Source: a marine gamma proteobacterium HTCC2143
GTDB taxonomy: Bacteria > Pseudomonadota > Gammaproteobacteria > Pseudomonadales > Dasaniaceae
Direction: 5' to 3'
Length of the DNA stretch: 64,000 nt
Assembly (NCBI GenBank): GCA_000169075.1
Contig: AAVT01000009.1
Location: forward strand, 62,001-126,000
Shown here: positions 55,559 through 64,000 of the stretch, piece after piece
Position numbering within the stretch: position 1 is the stretch's first letter
How the letters are laid out: each line of letters begins with the position of its first letter
Program-made: the position numbers and the translations under genes
The notes under the pieces: generated by a model
What the model was told of the DNA's origin: nothing
What the model saw: the letters and a program-made list of their open reading frames with translations, nothing else
Database searches by the model: none

Positions 55559-57628
55559 ATGCGTTTGATCGCTTCTACAAAAAAGCTGGTTCTGAAAAGC
55601 TCTCGCTGGTTAATACTATCGTCCATAGTGGTGTTTAGTGTCGGGTTGGTAGAGCAGGCCCAAGCTACTGACGAAGAGAGTCTCACCCAGCAAACTTGGA
55701 CGGTTAATTTTAAAGATACCGATATTCAAGAGTTGATTCGGTTTGTCGCTAAGGCATCAGAAAGGACGATTATTGTTGATCCGAAAGTCAAAGGTAAGGT
55801 TCAGGTTATCTCTGCTAATCCCGTCAATGCTGAAGAGCTGTATGCACTGTTTTTATCTATTCTTGAAATTCACGGTTTTGCTGCCGTCGATTCTGGTGAC
55901 ATAACGCGTATCATCCCTAGTAAAGATGCGAGAGCCGCACCGGTGCCGGTAATTCGCGATCAAGAAAGCCTGTCGACTAGTAGTGAAATAGTTACTCAGG
56001 TTATCCAACTCGAAAATATATCGGCACAAAAACTTATCCCTGTACTAAGGCCGTTAGTTCCCCAGCAGGGTCATATGGCTGCGTATGGTCCGAGTAATGC
56101 AATTATCATCTCTGATACCATGGCTAATATAAACCGAATTAGGCAGGTTATTGAAAGCATTGATCTTTCAGCCGTAGAAAAAACCGAGATCATTCCGCTG
56201 GAATATGCCTCGGCGGAAGAAATTGTCAGAATGCTCCAGCAGCTACAAAAAACTGAATCAGCCAAAGGTCAAGCGGACGTAAAAAAACTTACTCTAGTCG
56301 CCGACAAACGAACAAATAGCATATTGGTGGCGGGGGATGAACTTGAACGTCAGCGTTTGGAGTCGCTGATTACCCACCTTGATACGCCGCTCGCACAGAG
56401 TGGTAATGTTAAAGTCATTTATTTGAAATACGCTGATGCTACAGAGTTGTCAGTAGTATTGAGTAAAGTTGCGCAGAACATGGAGCGGATGAGTGAAAAT
56501 AATGAAAAAACCAGGTTGGCGGGTAAAAGCGAAGCAACAATAGAGGCTGATGATGGCACCAATTCGCTAATAGTCACAGCAGAAGCAGATACGATGCAAT
56601 TGTTACTTGCCGTCGTTGCGAAGCTCGACATTCGCCGTGCGCAAGTGCAAGTAGAAGTGATTATCGTCGAGATGACAGATAATGATGGGCGTGACCTAGG
56701 TGTAGAGTGGCTGTTTATCAATGACAGTGGTGGCTATGGTGCCTCTAACAATTCAGGGCTGGGGAGTACGATCGCCGGAGCGGCTTTTGAAACTAATAAC
56801 AATGGTAGCTCGGTTGATGCTCGAGGGGGTATTGCCGAAGCGATAGGTGGTGCTGCGGGCCAGGTTTTGGGTATAGGTCGACTTGACGATGACCTCAGTT
56901 TTAATGTGGTGGTGAATGCGCTGCAGCAAAATTCGGAGGCCAATATATTGTCAACGCCGTCGCTTTTGACACTTGACAATGAAGAGGCATCTTTCGTCGT
57001 TGGGCAAAGTATTCCTTTCGTTACTGGTTCCTATACGGCAACAGGTAGCAGTTCATCGAACCCTGACAATCCTTTTCAAACGGTTGAGCGTGAAAACGTT
57101 GGCATAACGTTGCGAGTGACGCCGCAGATCAACGAGGGTGACTCGCTGATACTGGCAATTTCTCAAGAAGTTTCCAATGTCATTGGAACAAGTACGATTC
57201 TCAACAGTAATCCAATTACCAGTGAGCGAAAAATTGAGACAACGATTTTGGCAGATAATGGCCAGACTATCGTTCTCGGTGGATTGATCGAGGACAATAT
57301 AACCGAGAGTATTCAAAAGGTGCCTATCTTGGGCGATATTCCTTTTCTGGGAAGGTTGTTTAGAAGTACCTCGACCTCTGTCGGTAAAAAGAATTTGTTG
57401 ATCTTTTTAAGACCAACAATTGTTCGTGATAAGCGCCAAATGGATAACGTCACGGCGGGTAAATATCGACTTATTCGAGAACAGCAGTTACGTGAAATTG
57501 ATGAGGGCGTTAATCTCATCGATGACCGGACATTGCCTCTACTACCCGAGTGGCAGGAACAGCTTGAGCAGTTACAAGAAATTCAGGAAAGTGATGTCCG
57601 TGCCGGTAGACAGTCTATTAGTAATTAA
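55559..57628 (+). CDS. gspD: Type II secretion secretin GspD
   Basis: A 689-residue outer-membrane secretin. The signal peptide is about residues 1-37. The N0 domain starts WTVNFKDTDIQELIRFVAK. Repeated N1-N3 domains follow, with IIPLEYASAEEIVRML and VKVIYLKYADATELSVVL. The C-terminal gate and barrel end with VPILGDIPFLGRLF and LLIFLRPTIVRD. A Gly/Ser/Asn-rich insertion (about residues 385-445) lies within the secretin core. No C-terminal pilotin-binding tail is obvious. Confidence 0.95.
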   Translation: MRLIASTKKLVLKSSRWLILSSIVVFSVGLVEQAQATDEESLTQQTWTVNFKDTDIQELIRFVAKASERTIIVDPKVKGKVQVISANPVNAEELYALFLSILEIHGFAAVDSGDITRIIPSKDARAAPVPVIRDQESLSTSSEIVTQVIQLENISAQKLIPVLRPLVPQQGHMAAYGPSNAIIISDTMANINRIRQVIESIDLSAVEKTEIIPLEYASAEEIVRMLQQLQKTESAKGQADVKKLTLVADKRTNSILVAGDELERQRLESLITHLDTPLAQSGNVKVIYLKYADATELSVVLSKVAQNMERMSENNEKTRLAGKSEATIEADDGTNSLIVTAEADTMQLLLAVVAKLDIRRAQVQVEVIIVEMTDNDGRDLGVEWLFINDSGGYGASNNSGLGSTIAGAAFETNNNGSSVDARGGIAEAIGGAAGQVLGIGRLDDDLSFNVVVNALQQNSEANILSTPSLLTLDNEEASFVVGQSIPFVTGSYTATGSSSSNPDNPFQTVERENVGITLRVTPQINEGDSLILAISQEVSNVIGTSTILNSNPITSERKIETTILADNGQTIVLGGLIEDNITESIQKVPILGDIPFLGRLFRSTSTSVGKKNLLIFLRPTIVRDKRQMDNVTAGKYRLIREQQLREIDEGVNLIDDRTLPLLPEWQEQLEQLQEIQESDVRAGRQSISN

Positions 57629-57639
57629 TGGGAGTGGTG

Positions 57640-59178
57640 ATGCCTGATCTTGCTGAAAAAAAACCACAGGGCACGGCGGATAATGTCTCTGGCGTAGACG
57701 GTGATAAACCATTCGCTCAATTGCCTTTTTCGTTTGCCCAGACGCATGGCGTATTGTTAGAGCAGAGAGAGCCACAGCCGCTGGTGTTATATCGTAAGGG
57801 TCTGACGGTAAATACCTTGATAGAACTACGTCGAGCCCTTGGGAGGTCTTTTGATACAGCAGAGCTGAGCAACGAGGCATTTCAGCTGCGACTGACCCGC
57901 TCCTATCAACGAGACAACAGCGAAGCTATTCAAGTTGCTGAGGACATGGGGGCTGATTTTGATCTGAGCCGACTAGCGGATCAAATACCCGATACCGGTG
58001 ACCTCATGGATACCGAAGACGACGCGCCTATCATTCGATTGATCAATGCCATTTTGTCTCAGGCTGTACGTGAGCAAGCCTCCGATATCCATATCGAAAC
58101 GTTTGAAGAGAGGCTAGTGATCCGTTTTCGTATTGACGGAATCTTAACCGAAGTCCTGTCTCCAAAGCGCATGTTGGCGCCATTGCTGGTATCGCGGTTG
58201 AAAGTAATGGCAAAGCTGGATATAGCGGAAAGACGAGTACCTCAGGATGGCCGTATTTCTATTCGGCTTGCCGGCCACGCTGTTGATATTCGGGTGTCAA
58301 CAATACCGTCCACCCACGGCGAACGTGTCGTTCTCAGATTATTAGATAAACAGGCCGGGCAGTTAGAATTAAAACAGCTGCAAATGAACGAGGTGGTTGA
58401 ATCAGCTTATGGTCGTTCACTGCGAAGCCCTCACGGCATTATTTTGGTTACCGGACCAACTGGCTCCGGTAAAACGACAACACTGTACGCAGGATTAACC
58501 CACATCAACGACAGCCGTCGAAACATATTGACGATAGAAGACCCGGTTGAATATTTACTACCGGGCATTGGTCAGACTCAGGTTAATACCAAGGTCGATA
58601 TGACATTTGCCCGTGGTTTGCGCGCGATTTTACGGCAAGACCCCGATGTTGTGATGGTGGGAGAAATTCGTGACACAGAGACCGCTGACATCGCGGTTCA
58701 AGCGAGTTTAACAGGGCATCTGGTGTTGTCGACGCTGCATACTAATACAGCGATTGGCGCGATTACTCGATTACAAGACATGGGAGTGGAACCCTTTTTA
58801 CTGTCGTCCAGTATTATTGCGGTATTGTCACAACGCCTTGTACGGGTATTATGCGGCAAGTGTAAAGAGGCCTATCCCGCTGCTGAAACTGAGCTGATGA
58901 TGTTAGCAATCAACCAAGGGAGCGAGCCGGTAACACTCTATCGAAGTAAAGGGTGTGAGCATTGCAATCATACCGGCTACAAAGGTCGTACGGGTATCTA
59001 TGAAATGATAGAAATCAATGACGCTCTACGACTGATGATTCACAATGGTCCTGGAGAGCATGAGTTGTTGCGGGAGGCTCGCAAACATGGGGCTGGAATT
59101 CTTGATGATGGTCGGCGCCGCGTGTTAGCTGGAGAAACGTCAGTGGAAGAGGTGTTGCGGGTAACCGCAGCCTATTAA
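57640..59178 (+). CDS. gspE: Type II secretion ATPase GspE
   Basis: About 512 residues. The N-terminal GspL-binding domain is followed by the ATPase core: Walker A GPTGSGKTTT near residue 271, the Asp box LTIEDPVEY, Walker B DPDVVMVGEIRD and the His box GHLVLSTLHTN. A zinc-binding tetracysteine CGKCKEA ... CEHCNHTG follows. It energises pseudopilus assembly. ATG 57640 has GGAG five bases upstream; ATG 57628, overlapping the gspD stop, is possible through coupling. Confidence 0.95.
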   Translation: MPDLAEKKPQGTADNVSGVDGDKPFAQLPFSFAQTHGVLLEQREPQPLVLYRKGLTVNTLIELRRALGRSFDTAELSNEAFQLRLTRSYQRDNSEAIQVAEDMGADFDLSRLADQIPDTGDLMDTEDDAPIIRLINAILSQAVREQASDIHIETFEERLVIRFRIDGILTEVLSPKRMLAPLLVSRLKVMAKLDIAERRVPQDGRISIRLAGHAVDIRVSTIPSTHGERVVLRLLDKQAGQLELKQLQMNEVVESAYGRSLRSPHGIILVTGPTGSGKTTTLYAGLTHINDSRRNILTIEDPVEYLLPGIGQTQVNTKVDMTFARGLRAILRQDPDVVMVGEIRDTETADIAVQASLTGHLVLSTLHTNTAIGAITRLQDMGVEPFLLSSSIIAVLSQRLVRVLCGKCKEAYPAAETELMMLAINQGSEPVTLYRSKGCEHCNHTGYKGRTGIYEMIEINDALRLMIHNGPGEHELLREARKHGAGILDDGRRRVLAGETSVEEVLRVTAAY

Positions 59179-59184
59179 TCAAAG

Positions 59185-60411
59185 ATGCCAGCGTTTAGTT
59201 ATCAAGCGTTTAATAGCGATGGAAAAATCGTCAAAGGTTTGCTCGAAGGAGACTCCGAACGCCAGGTCCGTAGTCAATTGCGCTCCCGTCAGTTAAAACC
59301 AATTAGAGTCCTAGAATCTGCGGAAAAAATAACTCGGCCCGGTCTCAAACTAGGTCTTGATCGATTCTTTAAACCTCGGGTTAGTCAGTCTCAGTTAACG
59401 CTGATTACTCGACAGATAGCGACGTTAGTGCAGTCTAATGTACCGTTGGATGAGGCTTTAACAGCGACAGCGCAACAGGCAAAACAATCGCGGATTAAAA
59501 GTTTGATGTTACAGGTGCGTGCCAGAGTATTGGAAGGACATACTCTGGCTTATGCGCTGGGCGATTTCCCTCAGGTATTCAATGAAATGTATTGTGCCAT
59601 GGTAAAAGCAGGCGAGCATGCTGGGTTTTTGGGCACTGTTCTCGAGCAGCTGGCAGACTACACAGAAAACAGCCAGCATACCCAGCAGAAGATGAAAGGG
59701 GCGATGATTTATCCGCTGGTACTGATTGTTCTTTCTGTTGCTGTTATTAGTATATTGATGGTTTTTGTGGTCCCTGATTTAGTGGGTATGTTTAATCGCA
59801 GTGATCAGGAACTGCCGATGTTGACCCAAATAGTCATAGCTAGCAGCGATTTTTTTGCTGAAAAATGGTGGCTGGTACTGCTGGTATTTATAGCCATCAT
59901 CGTCGCTTTCCAGCAGTTACTGCAGGACCCAGGTCGGCGAAAAATATGGCACGGGATCTTACTCAGGATCCCTTTTTTATCGGGAGTGATTACAGCCATG
60001 GACACTGCAAGATTTGCATCGACATTGAGTATTTTGACCTCAAGTGGTGTTCCTTTGTTGGATGGCTTGCGGATTGCCGGTGAAGTGCTGACTAATCTCA
60101 AGTTGAGGGCAGCCAGTGAGGCGGTAGCCTTGGATGTTCAGGAGGGTGGGAGCTTGCACCGAGCACTCGATCAAACAGGCGTGTTTCCACCGATGATGGT
60201 CCATATGGTTGCGAGCGGTGAGGCGAGCGGCGAGCTTGAATCTATGTTGGCTAGATCGGCTTCGACGCAACAACGAGAGTTAGAAATGACACTAGCTAAT
60301 TTGATGGCAGTATTGGAACCGTTAATGATTATTGTGATGGCTGTGATCGTTTGCAGTATTGTCTTTGCAATATTACTACCCATTATTGAGATGAATAATT
60401 TAGTTGCCTGA
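59185..60411 (+). CDS. gspF: Type II secretion inner-membrane protein GspF
   Basis: A 408-residue protein. A short N-terminal YQAFNSDGKIVKGLLEGDS segment is followed by two GspF domains. The first contains TRQIATLVQSNVPLDEAL and the second MDTARFASTLSILTSSGVPLLDGL. Three spans are visible, the last at the C-terminus (PLMIIVMAVIVCSIVFAILLP). It forms the platform that rotates or guides the pseudopilus. Its stop abuts the gspG reading frame. Confidence 0.95.
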   Translation: MPAFSYQAFNSDGKIVKGLLEGDSERQVRSQLRSRQLKPIRVLESAEKITRPGLKLGLDRFFKPRVSQSQLTLITRQIATLVQSNVPLDEALTATAQQAKQSRIKSLMLQVRARVLEGHTLAYALGDFPQVFNEMYCAMVKAGEHAGFLGTVLEQLADYTENSQHTQQKMKGAMIYPLVLIVLSVAVISILMVFVVPDLVGMFNRSDQELPMLTQIVIASSDFFAEKWWLVLLVFIAIIVAFQQLLQDPGRRKIWHGILLRIPFLSGVITAMDTARFASTLSILTSSGVPLLDGLRIAGEVLTNLKLRAASEAVALDVQEGGSLHRALDQTGVFPPMMVHMVASGEASGELESMLARSASTQQRELEMTLANLMAVLEPLMIIVMAVIVCSIVFAILLPIIEMNNLVA

Positions 60412-60456
60412 ATGGCATTTTTGGATGAAATTATGACACAACAACAGGCAACGGTA

Positions 60457-60903
60457 ATGAATCAAGTGAGGCAGCATGGCTTCAGTTTAATAGAAATTAT
60501 GGTGGTATTGGTCATCATTGGCTTGTTGGTGAGTATTGTTGCTCCTAACGTCTTGGACCAGGCCGATGATGCACGAGTAAAAAAAGCGGTCGCAGATTTT
60601 AGTGCCATCGAAACGGCGCTGAGTATTTATCGTCTTAACAATTACAACTACCCGACCAGTGATCAAGGGCTGGAGGCCCTAGTGGAGAAACCTACGATAG
60701 AGCCGATCCCGAATAACTGGAAAAAAGGCGGTTATCTGAATGAGATTCCTTTTGATCCTTGGCAAAGACCCTATTTGTATCTCAGTCCAGCAGAATTTAG
60801 TGATCGGGAGTTTGATATATATAGCCTCGGTGCAGATGGTATTTCAGGTGGGGAAGGCCAGAATGCAGATATTGGAAGTTGGATGAAACCGGGCTCTACC
60901 TAG
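60457..60903 (+). CDS. gspG: Major pseudopilin GspG
   Basis: About 148 residues. The prepilin leader MNQVRQHG is cleaved before FSLIEIMVVLVIIGLLV, with the conserved Glu at +5. PTSDQGLEALVEKP, FDPWQRPYLYL and the C-terminal SLGADGISGG match the calcium-binding GspG fold. ATG 60457 gives a leader of normal length. Upstream ATGs at 60433 and 60412 are in frame and possible, the latter directly after the gspF stop. Confidence 0.93.
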   Translation: MNQVRQHGFSLIEIMVVLVIIGLLVSIVAPNVLDQADDARVKKAVADFSAIETALSIYRLNNYNYPTSDQGLEALVEKPTIEPIPNNWKKGGYLNEIPFDPWQRPYLYLSPAEFSDREFDIYSLGADGISGGEGQNADIGSWMKPGST

Positions 60904-60919
60904 CATAAGTACTTTGATC

Positions 60920-61630
60920 ATGAACTTGATGAGTGGTGTTAGTTCGGTGTTTGAAGAGAAATACCGACGTAATTTCTCTCGACGTAACGACAGGATCTCA
61001 ATTTCATCTGGCTTCAGCTTAGTAGAATTGTTAGTTGTTTTGTTGATCATAGGTCTCGGTTTCAGCATGGCTAGTATAAATGTCGGGAGCACGAATAGTC
61101 TCGAATTGCAGAGTGAAGCCAAACTTTTTGCGAATAGATTGGCGTTAATTTCTGAGGAAGCTGTATTGAGTCGTGAGCAGTGGGGCGTTGATATCTATCG
61201 GGAAGCGGGCGATGACGGGGATCAATTTGGCTATCGCTGGTTGGTGCTCAGCGACAACAAGCAGTGGCTGCCGGAGAACGAAAAGAAACAGCCGGCAGAC
61301 TTTCTATTGCCTTCATCAGTCGGGTTAAAGTTAGAGCTCGAAGGCCGCGGCGAAGAGATGGACGTGTTATTCAAACAGAAAATTATTGAGCAGCATAAGG
61401 AGGTGGCAGGCAATAGCCATGAAACCGCTAAAGCTGCGGCGCAATATTCTGCAGCGGGGGTGGTGAAGCCTGCCATCTGGATGCTGTCAAATGGTGAGAT
61501 GAGTGGGTTTTCTCTGACCTTGTTTGATCGAGACAATCTTGAAAGTCGGGTAATAATTGTTGGAGATGAGCTGGGTCGAATTAAAATTGCCGAAGACCAA
61601 ACCGCTGAGAGCCAGGCACTCTATGAGTAG
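60920..61630 (+). CDS. gspH: Minor pseudopilin GspH, long form
   Basis: About 236 residues, longer than most GspH proteins (roughly 150-200). The leader is also long: some 31 residues with a basic RRNFSRRND stretch before the SSG/FSLVELLVVLLIIGLGF cleavage and helix. The globular part includes RLALISEEAVLSREQWGV. An extra charged segment (IIEQHKEVAGNSHETAKAAA) inserts before the final strands. I start it at ATG 60920; the frame opens at TTG 60914. The end overlaps gspI by eight bases. Confidence 0.88.
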   Translation: MNLMSGVSSVFEEKYRRNFSRRNDRISISSGFSLVELLVVLLIIGLGFSMASINVGSTNSLELQSEAKLFANRLALISEEAVLSREQWGVDIYREAGDDGDQFGYRWLVLSDNKQWLPENEKKQPADFLLPSSVGLKLELEGRGEEMDVLFKQKIIEQHKEVAGNSHETAKAAAQYSAAGVVKPAIWMLSNGEMSGFSLTLFDRDNLESRVIIVGDELGRIKIAEDQTAESQALYE

Positions 61631-62021
61631 GGCTGTGAAAAACACGAATAATGGATTCACTTTAGTAGAAGTGATGGTGGCTTTATTAATTGTAGCAATG
61701 GCGGTGTCGTCGCTGTTATTTCAAATGGTCAGTACTATCGATAATACCGCCTATTTGCGCGACCAAACTATTGCTCATTGGGTTGCTCTTAATCAGTTGG
61801 AATTAGTCTATTTGGAAAACCAGTACACTAATAAGGTTATCAGCGAGCCCCGAGCTGGCAGTGAAATAATGGCCAATAGGGATTGGCATTGGACGATAAA
61901 CCCAATTAACACTGCAAACAAAAATTTTCTCCAGCTAGACGTCTCGGTTAGGGCTAAAGAGGATGATGAGTCACCGATAGTCACGGTCACCGGTATGGTC
62001 GATCAATTTCATGGACGATGA
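61623..62021 (+). CDS. gspI: Minor pseudopilin GspI
   Basis: About 132 residues. Leader MSRAVKNTNNG then FTLVEVMVALLIVAMAV, with Glu at +5. The short globular domain has IAHWVALNQLELVYLENQ and DWHWTINPI, as in GspI. The ATG at 61623 overlaps the gspH end, indicating coupling. It forms the pseudopilus tip with GspJ and GspK. Confidence 0.92.
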   Translation: MSRAVKNTNNGFTLVEVMVALLIVAMAVSSLLFQMVSTIDNTAYLRDQTIAHWVALNQLELVYLENQYTNKVISEPRAGSEIMANRDWHWTINPINTANKNFLQLDVSVRAKEDDESPIVTVTGMVDQFHGR

Positions 62022-62022
62022 A

Positions 62023-62649
62023 ATGGCCGCGAACAAGCCAATAGCCGGCTTTACACTGATCGAAGTATTATTGGCTATGGGCATTACAACGTTTGTGGCG
62101 CTGTTGGCTTATAGTGGGCTCAGTGCCTCAATCACTGCTGCCGAATCCCAGCAGCTGCAAGCGCAGCAGATTGTGGATATTCAATTGCCGTTGACAGTTC
62201 TTGAACGTGATATTCGCAACGCCGTGGCGCGGCCCATTCGAGACGAATATGATGATCGTGTTGAGGCACTGGTGGGCGGGGCATTTAATGATTATTTACT
62301 GGTTTTAACCCGGAGGGGCTGGGATAACCCTCGCGAGCTATCCCGCGGTGAATTACAGCGAGTTCGATATCAATTATTGGATGATGTGCTGTGGAGAGAA
62401 AGTTGGTCGGTGCTGGACCGTGTTTCGGAGGAAGCGGGCCGGCAGCGAACGCGATTATTGCAAGGCGTACGTGGTGTTGAAATCGCTTTCCTTGACTCAG
62501 CATCGAGTGATGCTTCCCGCAGTCCTCTCGGTGGTGAATGGCTGGACGAATGGGATATACCACAACGATTACCGGCAGCCATTAAAATACAGTTTGACGT
62601 AGAAGGTTTTGGTGAGGTGGCCCGTGTCATTAGTATACCGTCGCTTTAG
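62023..62649 (+). CDS. gspJ: Minor pseudopilin GspJ
   Basis: About 208 residues. Leader MAANKPIAG, then FTLIEVLLAMGITTFVALLAY. PLTVLERDIRNAVARPIRDEYDD and YQLLDDVLWRESWSVLDR are typical GspJ segments. I favour ATG 62023, one base after the gspI stop, because the alternative ATG 62011 gives an acidic leader (MDDEM), unusual for prepilins. It is part of the tip complex. Confidence 0.92.
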   Translation: MAANKPIAGFTLIEVLLAMGITTFVALLAYSGLSASITAAESQQLQAQQIVDIQLPLTVLERDIRNAVARPIRDEYDDRVEALVGGAFNDYLLVLTRRGWDNPRELSRGELQRVRYQLLDDVLWRESWSVLDRVSEEAGRQRTRLLQGVRGVEIAFLDSASSDASRSPLGGEWLDEWDIPQRLPAAIKIQFDVEGFGEVARVISIPSL

Positions 62650-63691
62650 TTCCTCTTACTATCGCCGTCAAAGTGGGGCGGCTTTGATTTTAGCACTGGT
62701 AGTAGTGACGGTGGTGGTGCTATTGGCTAGCACACTGCAGAGTGATTTTTTTGTGACCTTTAAAAGAGTCGAGAACCAGCTTCACAGTCAGCAGGCTGAC
62801 GCGTATATGCGTGGTGCTGAAGGGATTGCCCGGGAAGTTTTATCAGCAGATTTTAATGACGACAAAGTTAGTATCAGCAAAGATCATCGCAGTGAAGGTT
62901 TTAACCAAACAATAGAATACCCGATATCGGGTGGCGTCATCAGTGGAACGCTTTGCGATTTACAGGGAAGATTCAACGTAAACAATTTAGCGGCACCGGC
63001 TGAGGGTGCAGAGCAATATACAACGGATCAGCAACTATTCATTCGTCTACTTCAGATACTTGATTTGGAAACTCCGGTTGACCAGAGTCAAGCAGAAGCG
63101 TTAACGCTAGCGGTGGCTGATTGGATTGATGCTGACGGCGATGTTCGAGGACTAGGCGGTGCAGAAGATACCTACTATAGTGGCTTGGATCTGCCCTACA
63201 AAGCTGGCAATTGGGCGCTGCAAAGTGTCTCAGAACTGAGGTGGGTGAAGGGCGTTACTGCGGATCTCTATGCCGCATTGTTACCTCACATTACTGCCTT
63301 GCCAGCGGGGGTGCCATTGAATATAAATAGCGCAAGTCATTATTTACTGAGGGCTATCAACGACAAAGGCGTGTTGCAGCCCTTATCTCCGTCGGACGCA
63401 GATGGGGTGCTCAGTGATCGTGACGGAGATACCAAAACAGATCTTTTTAATCAGAACGAAGGCTTTGATGAGATAGCAGATTTTGTGCGGTCGCACCCGT
63501 CAGCATCGTTAGATACAACGAGTTTAAGTATCGGTAGTGACTATTTTTTACAGCAAACCGAAATCTTATTATTAGAGAGGTTTTATACACTCTTCAGTGT
63601 TTTGCACAGAGGGTCAGGCGGATCCATCAAGACGATAGCTAGGAGTCGGGGTGGAATTGCCGGCTGCCCAGTAGAAAAGAACAGAAATTAA
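62624..63691 (+). CDS. gspK: Minor pseudopilin GspK
   Basis: About 355 residues. After the basic leader (VYRRFSSSYYRRQSG) comes AALILALVVVTVVVLLAS, which lacks the +5 Glu as expected for GspK. The large domain includes LCDLQGRFNVNNLA, ALTLAVADWIDADGD and PLNINSAS. GTG 62624 has GAGGTG upstream and overlaps the gspJ end by 26 bases; TTG 62609 and GTG 62612 are weaker alternatives. It caps the pseudopilus. Confidence 0.92.
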   Translation: MSLVYRRFSSSYYRRQSGAALILALVVVTVVVLLASTLQSDFFVTFKRVENQLHSQQADAYMRGAEGIAREVLSADFNDDKVSISKDHRSEGFNQTIEYPISGGVISGTLCDLQGRFNVNNLAAPAEGAEQYTTDQQLFIRLLQILDLETPVDQSQAEALTLAVADWIDADGDVRGLGGAEDTYYSGLDLPYKAGNWALQSVSELRWVKGVTADLYAALLPHITALPAGVPLNINSASHYLLRAINDKGVLQPLSPSDADGVLSDRDGDTKTDLFNQNEGFDEIADFVRSHPSASLDTTSLSIGSDYFLQQTEILLLERFYTLFSVLHRGSGGSIKTIARSRGGIAGCPVEKNRN

Positions 63692-63746
63692 TGGGTGAAT
63701 GAGTCATTATTACCGAGTTATATCCGGTAAAAGCGAGAGAATAAAC

Positions 63747-64000
63747 GTGGTCTCTACAATATTAGCTAGGCAGTGCGGTAACGGCAATTTTGAGTGGTAT
63801 GAAATTGACGGTAGCCAACCAGATCCAACAGGTGACGACGCAAGCTTCTTTACAGGAGATGGCGAGTACCTGCGCGAAAAAATCGCCGACGGCGTTCGCT
63901 TAGTCATGCTGCTTGCAGCGGAAGATGTTGTCGTAAAGACCGTCGTTTTTGATAATCATGAGCGTAAACTTTTACACCAAACCATACCCTATTCCCTAGA
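63747..64000 (+). CDS. gspL: Type II secretion protein GspL, 3'-truncated by the window
   Basis: An open frame runs off the right edge; 84 codons are visible. The end reads VKTVVFDNHERKLLHQTIPYSLE, which matches the GspL cytoplasmic domain just before its GspE-interacting acidic region, and LVMLLAAEDVV aligns with the preceding strand. GTG 63747 has GAGAGA six bases upstream. An in-frame ATG at 63699, eight bases after the gspK stop, is an alternative giving 16 more residues. Its position after gspK is the canonical gene order. Confidence 0.85.
   Translation, partial: MVSTILARQCGNGNFEWYEIDGSQPDPTGDDASFFTGDGEYLREKIADGVRLVMLLAAEDVVVKTVVFDNHERKLLHQTIPYSL

Overview
The window is an ordinary stretch of chromosome from a heterotrophic gammaproteobacterium. 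Several things point to a marine member of the Cellvibrionales type (Spongiibacteraceae or Halieaceae-like), though the family is only an inference. These are an HdfR-like regulator, a complete-order type II secretion operon (gspC to gspL), a sodium-pumping oxaloacetate decarboxylase (oadGAB), several sodium-coupled symporters, an MshQ-like DUF6701 protein, and an unusually dense set of oxidoreductases for hydrophobic compounds. Genes are tightly packed on both strands. I see no insertion sequence, prophage, CRISPR array or rRNA. One tRNA gene (Arg, anticodon TCG) is present.

Region 1 (1-13,500): the 3' part of a large surface LamG/DUF6701 protein, then hdfR. After these come an enoyl-CoA isomerase-like protein, a glutathione transferase, a carboxymuconolactone decarboxylase-like protein, NnrU, a YihG-like acyltransferase, an exported D-aminoacylase-like amidohydrolase, an HI0933-family flavoprotein, a CurA-like reductase and a pair of small membrane proteins.

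Region 2 (13,500-31,500): PutP, a MAPEG protein, tRNA-Arg and a TetR gene whose N-terminal helix is cut off by an in-frame stop. These are followed by an SDR, an epoxide hydrolase, a large flavoprotein, a lipoprotein carboxylesterase, a DUF4389 protein, an LLM-class oxidoreductase and a second CurA-like reductase. A divergent nitronate monooxygenase/PadR pair has tandem operator-like repeats between its genes. A TraB/GumN protein, a YkgJ cysteine-cluster protein, a quinone oxidoreductase and a RhlG-like SDR complete the region.

Region 3 (31,477-45,200): a minus-strand run encodes an exported S33 peptidase/hydrolase, an ABC ATPase, an ABC-2 permease, an exported M16 double protease and an aldo/keto reductase. 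Beyond it lie a TerB-like protein, two membrane proteins of unknown function, an AGCS amino acid:sodium symporter and a lipoprotein YtcJ-like amidohydrolase.

Region 4 (45,200-64,000): a rubrerythrin / CCG-type Fe-S protein / DUF3501 cluster, a GntR(YtrA)-regulated ABC transporter, oadGAB, a small Arg-rich protein, and the type II secretion operon running off the right edge inside gspL.

Functionally the window combines scavenging of amino acids and acylated substrates (PutP, AGCS, amidohydrolases, esterase, M16 and S33 peptidases) with sodium-based energetics (OadGAB and the symporters), redox detoxification, and protein secretion (T2SS). The least understood parts are the rubrerythrin/Fe-S/DUF3501 module, the S33-ABC-M16 cassette, the interrupted TetR, and the orphan membrane proteins at 39.6-41.7 kb.
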